Source: Pantoea coffeiphila
GTDB taxonomy: Bacteria > Pseudomonadota > Gammaproteobacteria > Enterobacterales > Enterobacteriaceae
NCBI RefSeq assembly: GCF_016909495.1
Contig: NZ_JAFBFW010000006.1
Coordinates: forward strand, 1 to 64,000
Length of the DNA stretch: 64,000 nt
Direction of reading: 5' to 3'
This document shows positions 24,034 through 32,726 of the stretch, one piece after another; positions within the stretch are counted from its first letter, which is position 1, and each line of letters opens with the position of its first letter. The translations under genes and the position numbers were made by a program. The notes under the pieces are model-generated. The model made no database searches, was not told where the DNA came from, and worked only from the letters and a program-made list of their open reading frames with translations.

Positions 24034-24983
24034 GCCAGTTTGACGCGGTATTTGTCGGGTTAACCACGCTGGATATCGCCGGACGGCCCATTCGCGGAAT
24101 TCCGTCCGGCGGCGGCGTGGAGTTTATTGAACAAATCCGCCTCAGTCCGGCGGGCACCGCCTGCGGGGCGGTAATGAACGCCGCCAAGCTGGGCATTAAT
24201 ACCACAGTAGTGGCCTGCCTCGGCGATGATGAAAAAGGGGATTTTATCGCCGGCGTCTGGCGGCGGCTGGGCATTGACGGCTCGCTGATCCAGCGCACCC
24301 AGGCCAGCGAAACGTCGGCGACGATTCTGGCGATCCGCCCCAACGGCGAGCGCCCGGCGCTGCACTGTCGCGGCGCGTCGGACCATCTGTTTATTGACGA
24401 GGCGGATTTCCCCCGGGTGTGCAATGCACGTTTTCTGCACCTCGGCGGCAGCGGCCTGCTGGCGGCGATGGATAACGGCCAGAGCGCGAAACTGCTGGCC
24501 TGGGCGCACCGGCATGGCGTGACGACCAGCTTCGATCTGATTGCGCCAAATGAACAGACGCTGGATCTGCTGACGCCGATGCTGCCGTATATTGACTACT
24601 TTATGCCGTCGATGGAGGAGGCCGCGCAGATCTCCGGGCAGCAGGAGCCGCAGGCGATGGCTGACTTCTTTCTCGATCGCGGCGTAGGCACCTGTATCTT
24701 TAAGGACGGCGCGCGGGGATCGTGGGTGTTTGGCCGGGACGGCCAGCTGCGTATTCCGGCCTGGCAGGTCAGGGTGGTGGATACCACCGGCTGTGGCGAC
24801 AGCTACTGCGGTGGCTTTATTGCCGGGCTGGCGAAGGGGCTGGATGTTGAACAGGCCTGCCGGGTCGGCAGCGCGGTGGCCTCGCTGGTCGCCAGCGGCC
24901 TGGGTTCGGATGCGGGCGTGGTGGACTGGGAAACCACCCGGGCCTTTATGGCCACCACGCCCACCCTGCCATTATCAGGCTGA
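24030..24983 (+). CDS. PfkB family sugar kinase
   Basis: A 317-residue ribokinase-family (PfkB) kinase, with the N-terminal GLTTLDIAGRPIRG, the sugar-binding SPAGTACGAVMNAAKLG region (Gly-rich motif 1, about residues 40-55) and the ATP/anion-hole motif DTTGCGDSYCGGF (about 250-262), where Cys replaces the usual Ala but catalytic Asp is kept. AAGGAGG lies upstream of the ATG, which overlaps the permease stop. It should phosphorylate the imported sugar. Its last 9 bases overlap the end of the convergent dehydrogenase gene. Confidence 0.85.
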   Translation: MSQFDAVFVGLTTLDIAGRPIRGIPSGGGVEFIEQIRLSPAGTACGAVMNAAKLGINTTVVACLGDDEKGDFIAGVWRRLGIDGSLIQRTQASETSATILAIRPNGERPALHCRGASDHLFIDEADFPRVCNARFLHLGGSGLLAAMDNGQSAKLLAWAHRHGVTTSFDLIAPNEQTLDLLTPMLPYIDYFMPSMEEAAQISGQQEPQAMADFFLDRGVGTCIFKDGARGSWVFGRDGQLRIPAWQVRVVDTTGCGDSYCGGFIAGLAKGLDVEQACRVGSAVASLVASGLGSDAGVVDWETTRAFMATTPTLPLSG

Positions 24984-26009
24984 CGGCCAGCGATAGTGCA
25001 GGGGTTCGCCGCTGAGGAAGCGTTGTAAATCAGCGGCGATCATCGCGGTGTGCTTCACCAGCGTTTCCCGGGTCGCTCCGGCGATATGCGGGGTGATCAC
25101 CACGTTATCAAACTCGGTGATAAACGGATGATCGTGCCAGATCGGTTCGCTGGCGAAGACGTCCAGCGCCGCTCCGGCAATGCGTTTTTCGCGCAGGGCA
25201 ACAATCAGATCTTCTTCGACGATCACCGCCGCGCGCGAGGTGTTAATCAGCCGGGCTTCCGGCTTCATCAGCCCCAGCAGGCGCTGGTCAATCAGTCCGG
25301 TGGTCTGCGGCGTCACCGTCAGATGCAGGCTGACGTAGTCGGACCCGGTAAACAGCTCCTCCAACGTGGCTTTGCGCACGCCCGGTTCGTCAATATCCTC
25401 TGCCGCCACGCGTGGATCGGCCACCAGCAGCGACATGCCGAACGCCCGCGCCAGGCGACCTACGCGCTGGCCGATGCTGCCGTAGCCCACCAGACCCAGC
25501 GTTTTATTGCGCAGTTCGCCGCCCTTGAACACCTCGTACGGGCTGGATTTATCCACGTCCCACACCACGTCCTGGCGCAGCCCCTGCTGAGTCGCGTTGC
25601 TGCCCTGGGTGGCGCGGGTGAATTCGCCGCGCTTCAGCGCACCGTGCGCCTGCGGGATATGCCGCGCCAGGCTGAGCATTAGCCCCAGCGTCAGCTCGGC
25701 TGCGGCATCGGCATTGCGTCCCGGCGTATAAAGTACCGGAATATTGCGTGCCGCCGCCGCCTTCAGATCGACGTTAACCGGATTGGCGCGGGTGCAGGCA
25801 ATCAGCTTCAGCTGCGGGCAGGCGTCAATCACCCGGGCGGTAATGTCGTCGTAGCTGACGATCAGCACATCGGCGTCCTGGCCGTGGGCAATCAGGGCGT
25901 CTTCGCTCAGTTTGCTGTCGCCCGCCGCCCAGCCGGTCACCACCAGCTCGCCGTACTGGCGGAAGGCATCAAGGGAACCGGCATACTCGGCGGTAAAGAG
26001 AATTTTCAT
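24975..26009 (-). CDS. D-isomer specific 2-hydroxyacid dehydrogenase
   Basis: A 344-residue NAD(P)-dependent 2-hydroxyacid dehydrogenase. The Rossmann motif GLVGYGSIGQRVG lies near residue 173, the substrate-binding Arg is in LINTSRAAVIVEED, and the catalytic His is in ITPHIAGATRET, with the Glu of the triad between. It is second in a leftward operon after the FGGY kinase gene, which it overlaps by ATGA. It may reduce or oxidise a sugar-derived 2-oxo/2-hydroxy acid from the sugar brought in by the convergent ABC operon. Confidence 0.87.
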   Translation of the reverse strand: MKILFTAEYAGSLDAFRQYGELVVTGWAAGDSKLSEDALIAHGQDADVLIVSYDDITARVIDACPQLKLIACTRANPVNVDLKAAAARNIPVLYTPGRNADAAAELTLGLMLSLARHIPQAHGALKRGEFTRATQGSNATQQGLRQDVVWDVDKSSPYEVFKGGELRNKTLGLVGYGSIGQRVGRLARAFGMSLLVADPRVAAEDIDEPGVRKATLEELFTGSDYVSLHLTVTPQTTGLIDQRLLGLMKPEARLINTSRAAVIVEEDLIVALREKRIAGAALDVFASEPIWHDHPFITEFDNVVITPHIAGATRETLVKHTAMIAADLQRFLSGEPLHYRWPSA

Positions 26010-27514
26010 AAATCGGCTGAATCCTGTGCAAGTTGAGTTAAGGCATCGTCCCGCGCCTGCCAGACCGGCAGCAGCTGTTCGCGCAGCTGGCGGAAGACCG
26101 GGAACAGGCGCTGGTACTGAATATGCGATCGCGCATCCGGGTGCCAGATCTGGCGATCCCCTGGCTGTAGCGACTCGGCGCTGACCGGCTGACCGAGCGC
26201 CATGGCCGCCAGGATCGCCGCGCCGCGCGCGCCGGGCTCGCTCTGCGGGCTGACGATCACCCGGCGTCCGGTACAGTCGGCGATGATTTGCAGCCAGAAC
26301 GGCGACGCCGTGCCGCCTCCGGCCAGATACAGGTCGCCGCCCGGCGGATAGTCGCTGAGCACATCGGTAATCGCCCAGGCCAGCCCCTCAAAGACCGCAC
26401 GCAGCAGGTGCGCGTTGGTGGTGTCCTGGCTGATGCCGAAGAAACCGGCGCGGGCAACCGGGCTGTAAAACGGCGCGCGCTCGCCGTTGAGGTACGGCTG
26501 ATAAAACACGCCGCCGCTGCCGGGGGAGAGGGCGCTGATTTCCGCGCCCAGCTCGCTGAAGCTGCGGTTGTCGGCCAGATGGCTGATGGCCCAGTCGAGG
26601 TTCGGCGTGCCCGACTGCATGGCGAACAGATTCAGGAACTGGCCCTGCCAGGCGTGGCTGACAAAGCGGGTTTTGCGGCTGACCTGGGTCAGATCGTTAC
26701 AGACGATGCCGGTACAGCAGGTGGTGCCCAGCAGGGTGAAGACGTCGCCGTCGTGCACCGCACCGATGCCGAGCGCGCAGGCGGAAACGTCCAGCGCCCC
26801 TGCAGCGACCGGCGTACCGGCGGGCAGCCCGGTGGCGGCTGCGGCGGCGGTGCTCAGCTCCCCGGCCAGATCGTGCGGGGCCAGCAGCGGCGGGAACAGC
26901 GGACGCAGATTTTCAATGCCCAGCTCGCTCAGGAGCGTATCGGAAAGCGTACCCTGATGCAGATCCAGCAGCGAGGTGCCGGCATCGGTCAGCTCCAGGT
27001 TGGCGCGGCCGGTCAGGCGAAAACGAATCCAGTCCTTGGCAAAGAAAAACCACTGTGCATCTTCAAGCCGCTCCGGCTGATGCTGCTGCAGCCAGCGCAG
27101 CTGAAGGCTGCTGTTGCAGGGCAGCAGACGGCTGCCGCAAAGCTCAAACAGGGTCTCCTCCAGCCCGTCACGCGCAGAGAGTTCGCGAATGGAGGACGCG
27201 GCGCGCGTATCGCTCCACAGCAGCGCATCGCGCAGCGGCTGGCCCTGTTTATCAATCAGCCACGCGCCTTCGCCCTGGCCGGACAGCCCGATACCGCGTA
27301 GCGACCCCTCCGCCAGCAGCGGCGATGCGGAGAGCGTTTTCAGCGTGCTGACCACGTTCTGCCACAGCGCCTCCATCTGCTGCTCCTGGTGACCGGGGGC
27401 GGGGGTCAGCGTGCGGTTGCTGACGGAGGCGACTTCCAGCTGGTTAAAACGGGCATCAAACAGCACCGATTTGGTTTTAGAGGTGCCAACATCAATGCCG
27501 ATAAAGTAATCCAT
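26006..27514 (-). CDS. FGGY family carbohydrate kinase
   Basis: A 502-residue FGGY sugar kinase of the xylulose/erythritol kinase type: N-terminal phosphate loop GIDVGTSKTKSVLFD (residues 5-19), GLSGQGEGAWLID, SDTRAASSI, and the C-terminal GVFYQPYLNGERAPFYSP and LAGGGTASPFWLQIIAD blocks. The substrate is probably a pentulose, tetrulose or polyol. It is first in the leftward pair with the 2-hydroxyacid dehydrogenase. With the PfkB kinase it makes two sugar kinases around a single transporter, suggesting two branches or two successive phosphorylations. Confidence 0.87.
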   Translation of the reverse strand: MDYFIGIDVGTSKTKSVLFDARFNQLEVASVSNRTLTPAPGHQEQQMEALWQNVVSTLKTLSASPLLAEGSLRGIGLSGQGEGAWLIDKQGQPLRDALLWSDTRAASSIRELSARDGLEETLFELCGSRLLPCNSSLQLRWLQQHQPERLEDAQWFFFAKDWIRFRLTGRANLELTDAGTSLLDLHQGTLSDTLLSELGIENLRPLFPPLLAPHDLAGELSTAAAAATGLPAGTPVAAGALDVSACALGIGAVHDGDVFTLLGTTCCTGIVCNDLTQVSRKTRFVSHAWQGQFLNLFAMQSGTPNLDWAISHLADNRSFSELGAEISALSPGSGGVFYQPYLNGERAPFYSPVARAGFFGISQDTTNAHLLRAVFEGLAWAITDVLSDYPPGGDLYLAGGGTASPFWLQIIADCTGRRVIVSPQSEPGARGAAILAAMALGQPVSAESLQPGDRQIWHPDARSHIQYQRLFPVFRQLREQLLPVWQARDDALTQLAQDSADL

Positions 27515-27805
27515 AATGCAGCCTTTTTACGGTAAGCCATTCAGCCTGCGGATAAAAAAACCGTGCCGAACGTGAAGCTTTGCGGAAATTTTCTCCATTA
27601 TTGCCACAGGTTTTAAGAACCCGAAAGACGCAATCAGGATGCAAATATTCTATTTTGTTATAAGGCATATCATTTCAGTCGTTTCCAATAGTTTCCCTGC
27701 TGCTTAATATCACCAGGCAATTAGTGCTATCGATAATTCACAAATAAGAATCAGTTTAATTAATCAGCATATTTCGCTGATACGACGGCAGAAAACAGGC
27801 AACAG
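27515..27805. promoter_or_regulatory. AT-rich divergent promoter region
   Basis: This 291-base gap between the divergent FGGY kinase and metN-like genes contains no gene. It is AT-rich around 27640-27780 and must hold both promoters. I saw no MetJ box, no convincing CRP site and no full copy of the GTAAGC operator here. Confidence 0.4.
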
Positions 27806-28831
27806 ATGATCGTTTTACGCAACGTTTCTAAAATATTTAACGCCCGATCCGGTCCGGTTACCGCCGTTGACAACGTCAATCTGCAGGTAGAGCAGGGCCA
27901 GATTTACGGCATTATCGGCTACAGCGGGGCGGGAAAAAGTACGCTGATCCGCCTGCTGAACGGTCTGGAAAAACCCACTTCCGGCAGCGTGGTGATTGCC
28001 GGGCAGGACATTGCTCAGGCCAGCGGTGAAGCGCTGCGCCAGGCGCGGCTGAAAATCAGCATGGTGTTTCAGCATTTCAATCTGCTGTGGTCGCGCACCG
28101 TCAGCGAAAATATTGCTTTCTCTCTGCAAATTGCCGGTGCGCCGAAAGCGGCGATCCAGCGCAGGGTGCAGGAGCTGATTGAGCTGGTCGGGCTGAACGG
28201 TAAAGAGCAGGCCTATCCCTCGCAGCTGAGCGGCGGACAGAAGCAGCGCGTGGGGATTGCCCGTGCGCTGGCCAACAGCCCGGACGTGCTGCTGTGCGAT
28301 GAAGCCACCTCGGCGCTTGACCCGCAAACCACCGACGCGATCCTCGATCTGCTGCTGGATATTAACCGCCAGCTCAAGCTGACCATCGTGCTGATCACCC
28401 ATGAGATGCACGTGGTGCGCAAGATCTGCCACCGCGTGGCGGTGATGGAAGCCGGGCGCATCGTGGAAGAGGGCGAAGTGCTGTCGGTGTTTACCCACCC
28501 GCAGCAGCCGATTACCCGCCAGTTCGTGAAGCAGACCACCGAATACAGCAGCGCCGATACGCCGTTTAACGCCGATCTGGTGGATGCGGCGGCGGGTGCG
28601 GTACTGAAGCTGACCTTTGTCGGCCAGAGCACGCGCCAGCCGATCGTCGGCGAACTGACGCTGAAATACGCGCTGCCGTTCAATATCCTGCACGGAAAAA
28701 TGACCCAGACCGCCAACGGCACCTTTGGTGAGCTGTGGCTACAGGTTCCGGCCAGCGGCACCCAGCTGGAGAGTATTCTGGCCGATCTGCACGCCCACGC
28801 AATTTCAACCGAGGTGGTAAAGAATGTTTGA
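27806..28831 (+). CDS. metN: MetN-like ABC transporter ATP-binding protein
   Basis: A 341-residue ABC ATPase of the methionine-uptake family: Walker A GYSGAGKST (about residue 38), Q-loop VFQHFNLL, signature LSGGQKQR, Walker B LLCDEATSALDP, and a C-terminal NIL/ACT-like regulatory domain (about 265-341) which in MetN binds methionine to inhibit transport. It overlaps the permease gene by 8 bases. Lack of a visible MetJ box upstream suggests this is a paralogue of the housekeeping metNIQ with another ligand or control. Confidence 0.85.
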   Translation: MIVLRNVSKIFNARSGPVTAVDNVNLQVEQGQIYGIIGYSGAGKSTLIRLLNGLEKPTSGSVVIAGQDIAQASGEALRQARLKISMVFQHFNLLWSRTVSENIAFSLQIAGAPKAAIQRRVQELIELVGLNGKEQAYPSQLSGGQKQRVGIARALANSPDVLLCDEATSALDPQTTDAILDLLLDINRQLKLTIVLITHEMHVVRKICHRVAVMEAGRIVEEGEVLSVFTHPQQPITRQFVKQTTEYSSADTPFNADLVDAAAGAVLKLTFVGQSTRQPIVGELTLKYALPFNILHGKMTQTANGTFGELWLQVPASGTQLESILADLHAHAISTEVVKNV

Positions 28832-29492
28832 GTCTCTGTTTCCACACCTGAAGATTGACCAGCTGTGGGCCGCCACCGGTGAAACCCTGTATATGACCGC
28901 GCTGTCCGGCCTGGCGACCTTTGTGCTGGGTATTGTACTTGGTCTTGCGCTGTTCCTGACCGCGCGCGGCGGGCTGTTCCAGAACCGTGCGGTGTACGGC
29001 GCGATTTCCATTCTGGTGAATGTGTTCCGCTCCATTCCGTTCATTATTTTGATTGTTCTACTGATCCCGTTCACCAAAACGCTGATCGGCACCATCCTCG
29101 GTGCTAACGCCGCGCTTCCCGCGCTGATCGTTGGTGCGGCCCCGTTCTACGCCCGCCTGGTGGAGATCGGCCTGCGCGAAGTGGACAAAGGGGTGATTGA
29201 GGCTTCCCGCTCGATGGGTGCGAAGCTGAGTACGCTGATTTTCCGCGTGCTGCTGCCGGAGTCCTCACCGGCGCTGGTGTCCGGCATCACCGTGACGCTG
29301 ATTGCGCTGGTCAGCTACAGCGCGATGGCCGGGGTGATCGGTGCCGGTGGCCTCGGTAACCTGGCGTATCTGGAAGGTTTTCAACGTAACCACGGCGATG
29401 TGACGCTGGTGGCGACGGTAATGATTCTGGTGATTGTTTTTATCATCCAGTTTTTAGGTGATGTGCTCACGACACGGCTCGACAAACGTTAA
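28824..29492 (+). CDS. metI: MetI-like ABC transporter permease
   Basis: A 222-residue inner-membrane permease of the MetI family with about five hydrophobic segments and the EAA loop GVIEASRSMGAKLSTLIFRVLLPES (about residues 128-152, given by position). It overlaps the ATPase end and lies 18 bases before the binding-protein gene, as in standard metNIQ operons. Confidence 0.88.
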   Translation: MFESLFPHLKIDQLWAATGETLYMTALSGLATFVLGIVLGLALFLTARGGLFQNRAVYGAISILVNVFRSIPFIILIVLLIPFTKTLIGTILGANAALPALIVGAAPFYARLVEIGLREVDKGVIEASRSMGAKLSTLIFRVLLPESSPALVSGITVTLIALVSYSAMAGVIGAGGLGNLAYLEGFQRNHGDVTLVATVMILVIVFIIQFLGDVLTTRLDKR

Positions 29493-29510
29493 CTTTTAGG
29501 AAAATCCAAA

Positions 29511-30323
29511 ATGAAAAAAACACTGACGCTGCTGGCTGCAGCAACCCTGGGTGCCCTGAGCCTGAGCGCATGGGCAGACACGCTGACCGTTGGGGCGTCT
29601 AACGTGCCGCACGCGGAAATTCTGGAGCAGGCGAAGCCGATTCTGGCGAAGCAGGGCATCGATCTGGAAATCAAACCGTTCCAGGACTACATCCTGCCAA
29701 ACACCGCGCTGGCCAGCCGCGATATCGATGCCAACTATTTCCAGCACATTCCGTATCTGAACAGCGTGCTGAAAGATCACGCCGGTGATAAGACCTATGA
29801 CTTCGTCAGCGCCGGTGCGATTCACATCGAGCCAATCGGCATCTATTCGAAGAAGTTCAAATCGCTGAAAGAGCTGCCGGAGAACGGCAAAGTGATCATG
29901 CGTGATGCGGTGGCGGAAGAGGGTCGTATCCTGTCCATCTTCGAGAAAGAGGGCGTGATTAAGCTGAAGCCGGGCGTAAACAAGGTGAATGCGCGCATCA
30001 GCGACATCGTGGAAAACCCGAAACACCTGAAGTTCCTGCCGAACGTTGAAGGCGCGCTGCTGCCGCAGATGTACAACAACGACGAAGGCGACGCGGTGGT
30101 GATCAACGCTAACTACGCGATTGACGCCGGTCTGGACCCGGTGAAAGACCCGATTGCGGTGGAAAGCGGCGAGAACAACCCGTATGCCAACATCATTACC
30201 GTGCATCGCGGTGACGAGAACAAGCCGGACATCAAAGCGCTGGTCACCGTGCTGCACTCTAAACAGATTCAGGACTGGATTCGTACCAAATACAAAGGCG
30301 CGGTGATCCCGGTTAATAACTGA
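29511..30323 (+). CDS. metQ: MetQ/NlpA-family substrate-binding protein
   Basis: A 270-residue binding protein of the NlpA family, with the body motifs LTVGASNVPHAEILEQAKPIL, DANYFQHIPYLN and DAVVINANYAIDAGL. The signal peptide (MKKTLTLLAAATLGALSLSAWA) ends in AWA-D with no lipobox Cys, so the mature protein should be soluble in the periplasm, whereas enterobacterial MetQ is a lipoprotein. It is last in the operon and is followed by a strong terminator. Ligand may be methionine or another sulfur-containing amino acid. Confidence 0.86.
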   Translation: MKKTLTLLAAATLGALSLSAWADTLTVGASNVPHAEILEQAKPILAKQGIDLEIKPFQDYILPNTALASRDIDANYFQHIPYLNSVLKDHAGDKTYDFVSAGAIHIEPIGIYSKKFKSLKELPENGKVIMRDAVAEEGRILSIFEKEGVIKLKPGVNKVNARISDIVENPKHLKFLPNVEGALLPQMYNNDEGDAVVINANYAIDAGLDPVKDPIAVESGENNPYANIITVHRGDENKPDIKALVTVLHSKQIQDWIRTKYKGAVIPVNN

Positions 30324-30340
30324 TTTATCACAGCGTAAAG

Positions 30341-30385
30341 GCCCGGAACAGGGGAGGTAATGCTCCTCTGTTTCGGGCTTTTTTT
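30341..30385 (+). terminator. Rho-independent terminator after metQ-like gene
   Basis: Strong 16-base stem with few mismatches (GCCCGGAACAGGGGAG with CTCCTCTGTTTCGGGC), a 6-base loop, then seven T (30379-30385). Confidence 0.9.
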
Positions 30386-30399
30386 ATGGGGCAACCACT

Positions 30400-30801
30400 G
30401 TGGCGAGAATCACCGAACAATGTCATCGAATAGGTATGAACATGAGGGGCAGCACTTCGCGTAAGGATTATGAGGCAGCGTTAAAGCTGGTTGAGTATTT
30501 GCTTGAAACGCAACCCGATAACCCGCTGGTTGAGATGCTGACGGCGAAAATAACCGCTTATGAGGACCATGCGCCCGAATTCGCCGCGTTTAACGCCCGC
30601 ATCTCAGCAGGAAAAAATGACGTGTCGCTTCTGCGGGTTCTCATGGATCAGCATGGTCTTGTTCAGTCTGATTTCGAAAACGAGATTGGAAAAAAATCGT
30701 TGGTGAGCCGGATTTTGAGCGGTGAACGTTCGTTGACTCTGGCTCATATGAGAGCGCTGGCAAACCGGTTTGGCATTCCCGTATCAGTGTTTGTTGATTG
30801 A
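30400..30801 (+). CDS. higA: Orphan HigA-like antitoxin, altered N-terminus
   Basis: A protein of up to 133 residues whose C-terminal three quarters match the YgjM/HigA type of antitoxin: EAALKLVEYLLETQPDNPLVEML, AKITAYEDHAPEFAAFNA, LRVLMDQHGLVQSDF, then an XRE helix-turn-helix with KKSLVSRILSGERSLTLAHMRALANRFG. The first 20 residues do not resemble the usual HigA N-terminus, and it begins with GTG only 15 bases after the metQ terminator; an ATG at 30436 is an alternative. No higB toxin gene lies upstream or downstream. It looks like the surviving 3-prime part of a higBA module. Confidence 0.7.
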   Translation: MARITEQCHRIGMNMRGSTSRKDYEAALKLVEYLLETQPDNPLVEMLTAKITAYEDHAPEFAAFNARISAGKNDVSLLRVLMDQHGLVQSDFENEIGKKSLVSRILSGERSLTLAHMRALANRFGIPVSVFVD

Positions 30802-30806
30802 TCAAA

Positions 30807-30968
30807 ATGAGAACATTAGATGAAGTCATCACGGCCCGGTCGCTCGAAAGCCAGAGACGCATTACCGAACTGGCTGATGAACTGATACTGGAAACCGGCC
30901 TGCAAACGATCCGTGAAGAACGCCAGTCATCACAAAAAAATGTCGATAAGGCCATCGGCGATCGTTAA
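30807..30968 (+). pseudogene. Truncated XRE-type antitoxin gene
   Basis: A 53-codon frame starting with ATG at 30807, 5 bases after the HigA-like stop. It reads MRTLDEVITARSLESQRRI, then ELADELILETGLQTIREE, then RQSSQKNVDKAIGDR and stop. This matches, from memory, the first half of roughly 95-residue XRE antitoxins paired with RelE/HigB-type toxins, in which the sequence continues into the helix-turn-helix after SQKxVAEAMGIS. Here it stops just inside the HTH. It cannot bind DNA as a normal antitoxin and is probably a broken gene. It is too short to be noticed by most gene finders. Confidence 0.6.
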
Positions 30969-31117
30969 GTTCGGGCGCTGTGTTTCTATCTGCTGAACGT
31001 GTTTCAGAAAATGAATACGAGTGCGCCTTGTACCGTTAAACACTAAAGGCACACTTTATTTGCGTGTATGGTCTACCCTTAATCGCTGGACTCCATAACA
31101 AAGTCGGAGAGACAGCG

Positions 31118-32587
31118 ATGAGCAATGATAAACGCAAACCTACCACCAACGATGCCGGTAATCCGGTTGCCAGCGATGAATACTCTCTCTCAGTTGGCCC
31201 GGACGGGCCGCTGCTGCTGCATGACCACTATCTGATTGAACAGATGGCCAACTTTAACCGCGAGCGTATCCCCGAGCGCCAGCCACATGCCAAGGGCAGC
31301 GGGGCGTTTGGCCATTTTGAGGTGACGGAGGATATCAGCCGCTATACCAAAGCCGCACTGTTCCAGCTTGGGGTGAAAACCGAGGTGGTGATGCGCTTTT
31401 CCACGGTAGCCGGGGAGCGTGGCAGCCCGGACACCTGGCGCGATCCGCGCGGCTTCGCCATCAAGTTCTACACCCGCGAAGGCAACTATGACATGGTGGG
31501 GAACAATACCCCGGTGTTCTTTATTCGCGACCCGCTGAAGTTCCAGCATTTTATCCGTTCGCAGAAGCGCCGCGCCGATAACAATCTGCGCGATCACGAT
31601 ATGCAGTGGGATTTCTGGACCCTGTCGCCGGAATCGGCGCACCAGGTCACCTGGCTGATGGGCGATCGCGGCATCCCGAAAAGCTGGCGGCATATGGATG
31701 GCTTTTCCAGCCACACCTATATGTGGGTTAACGAGCAGGGCGAGAAGTTTTGGGTGAAATACCACTTCAAAACCGATCAGGGCGTGGAGTGCTTGCATCA
31801 GCAGGAAGCGGACCTGCTGGCCGGGCAGGACGGTGATTATCATACCCGCGATCTGTATGACGCGATCAAACGCGGGGAGTACCCGAGCTGGACGCTGTAT
31901 ATGCAGATTATGCCGTTCGCCGAGGCGGATGATTATCGCTTTAACCCGTTCGACCTGACCAAAGTGTGGCCGCATGCGGATTACCCGCTGATTAAGGTCG
32001 GCACGCTCACGCTCGACAGAAATCCGACCGATAACCACGCGCAGATTGAACAGGCGGCCTTCGAGCCAAACAATCTGGTGCCGGGCATCGGCATCAGCCC
32101 GGATAAGATGCTGATTGGCCGCATGTTTGCCTATGCGGACGCGCACCGCGCGCGGCTGGGGGTGAACTACAAGCAAATCCCGGTTAACGCGCCGCATTCG
32201 CCGGTCAACAGCTACAGCAAGGACGGCGCGATGCGCATGAATCCGGTGTCCGATCCGGTGTATGCACCCAACTCCAAAGGCGGCCCGGCGGCCGACGGCA
32301 AGCGTTACCCGACGGATTCCACCTGGCACGCCAGCGGTGAAATGGTGCACGCACCGTACAGCCTGCATCGTGACGATGACGACTACGGCCAGGCGAACAC
32401 GCTGATTAATCAGGTGATGGACGATGCCGCCCGCCAGCGGCTGGTGGATAACGTCAGCGGCCATCTTCTCAACGGCGTGGAGGAGCCGGTGCTGTCTCGT
32501 GCCTTTGAATACTGGCGCAATATCGACCTTACCATTGGCGATCGCATTGCGCAGCAGGTCACCGCCGAACGTGCTAAACGCCCTTAA
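31118..32587 (+). CDS. Monofunctional haem catalase (small subunit type)
   Basis: A 489-residue haem catalase that dismutates hydrogen peroxide. It carries the active-site segment [17 protein letters not shown] (catalytic His equivalent is upstream in [17 protein letters not shown]), the distal Asn in [12 protein letters not shown], and the proximal haem Tyr region [14 protein letters not shown]. Size and sequence place it in the clade 3, NADPH-binding, small-subunit group (KatA/KatB type), unlike E. coli KatE or KatG. ATG 31118 follows GGAGA; the frame is open upstream without a better site. A promoter-like CTACCCTTAAT (about 31074) resembles a sigma-S -10 region. Confidence 0.92.
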   Translation: MSNDKRKPTTNDAGNPVASDEYSLSVGPDGPLLLHDHYLIEQMANFNRERIPERQPHAKGSGAFGHFEVTEDISRYTKAALFQLGVKTEVVMRFSTVAGERGSPDTWRDPRGFAIKFYTREGNYDMVGNNTPVFFIRDPLKFQHFIRSQKRRADNNLRDHDMQWDFWTLSPESAHQVTWLMGDRGIPKSWRHMDGFSSHTYMWVNEQGEKFWVKYHFKTDQGVECLHQQEADLLAGQDGDYHTRDLYDAIKRGEYPSWTLYMQIMPFAEADDYRFNPFDLTKVWPHADYPLIKVGTLTLDRNPTDNHAQIEQAAFEPNNLVPGIGISPDKMLIGRMFAYADAHRARLGVNYKQIPVNAPHSPVNSYSKDGAMRMNPVSDPVYAPNSKGGPAADGKRYPTDSTWHASGEMVHAPYSLHRDDDDYGQANTLINQVMDDAARQRLVDNVSGHLLNGVEEPVLSRAFEYWRNIDLTIGDRIAQQVTAERAKRP

Positions 32588-32594
32588 TCCTTAC

Positions 32595-32617
32595 GGCCTC
32601 CTTCTGGAGGCCGATTT
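32595..32617 (+). terminator. Terminator after catalase
   Basis: Perfect 7-base stem GGCCTCC / GGAGGCC with TTCT loop, followed by GATTTT. Confidence 0.75.
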
Positions 32618-32726
32618 TCCGCTGTTTTCTTCAGCGAATAATAACTAACCTTATAATTTTTAAGCATTCGTCTGCAATTTTTTGCAACGTTACACTGCCC
32701 CAAAGTGATTTTTTAGCGGGGCGGTC

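Noticed and set aside
27529-27542. GTAAGCCATTC near the FGGY kinase start as a fifth LacI operator
   Set aside because: Only the left half matches the GTAAGC(G/C)nTTnC pattern; the right half is not symmetric, so I do not include it in the regulon.
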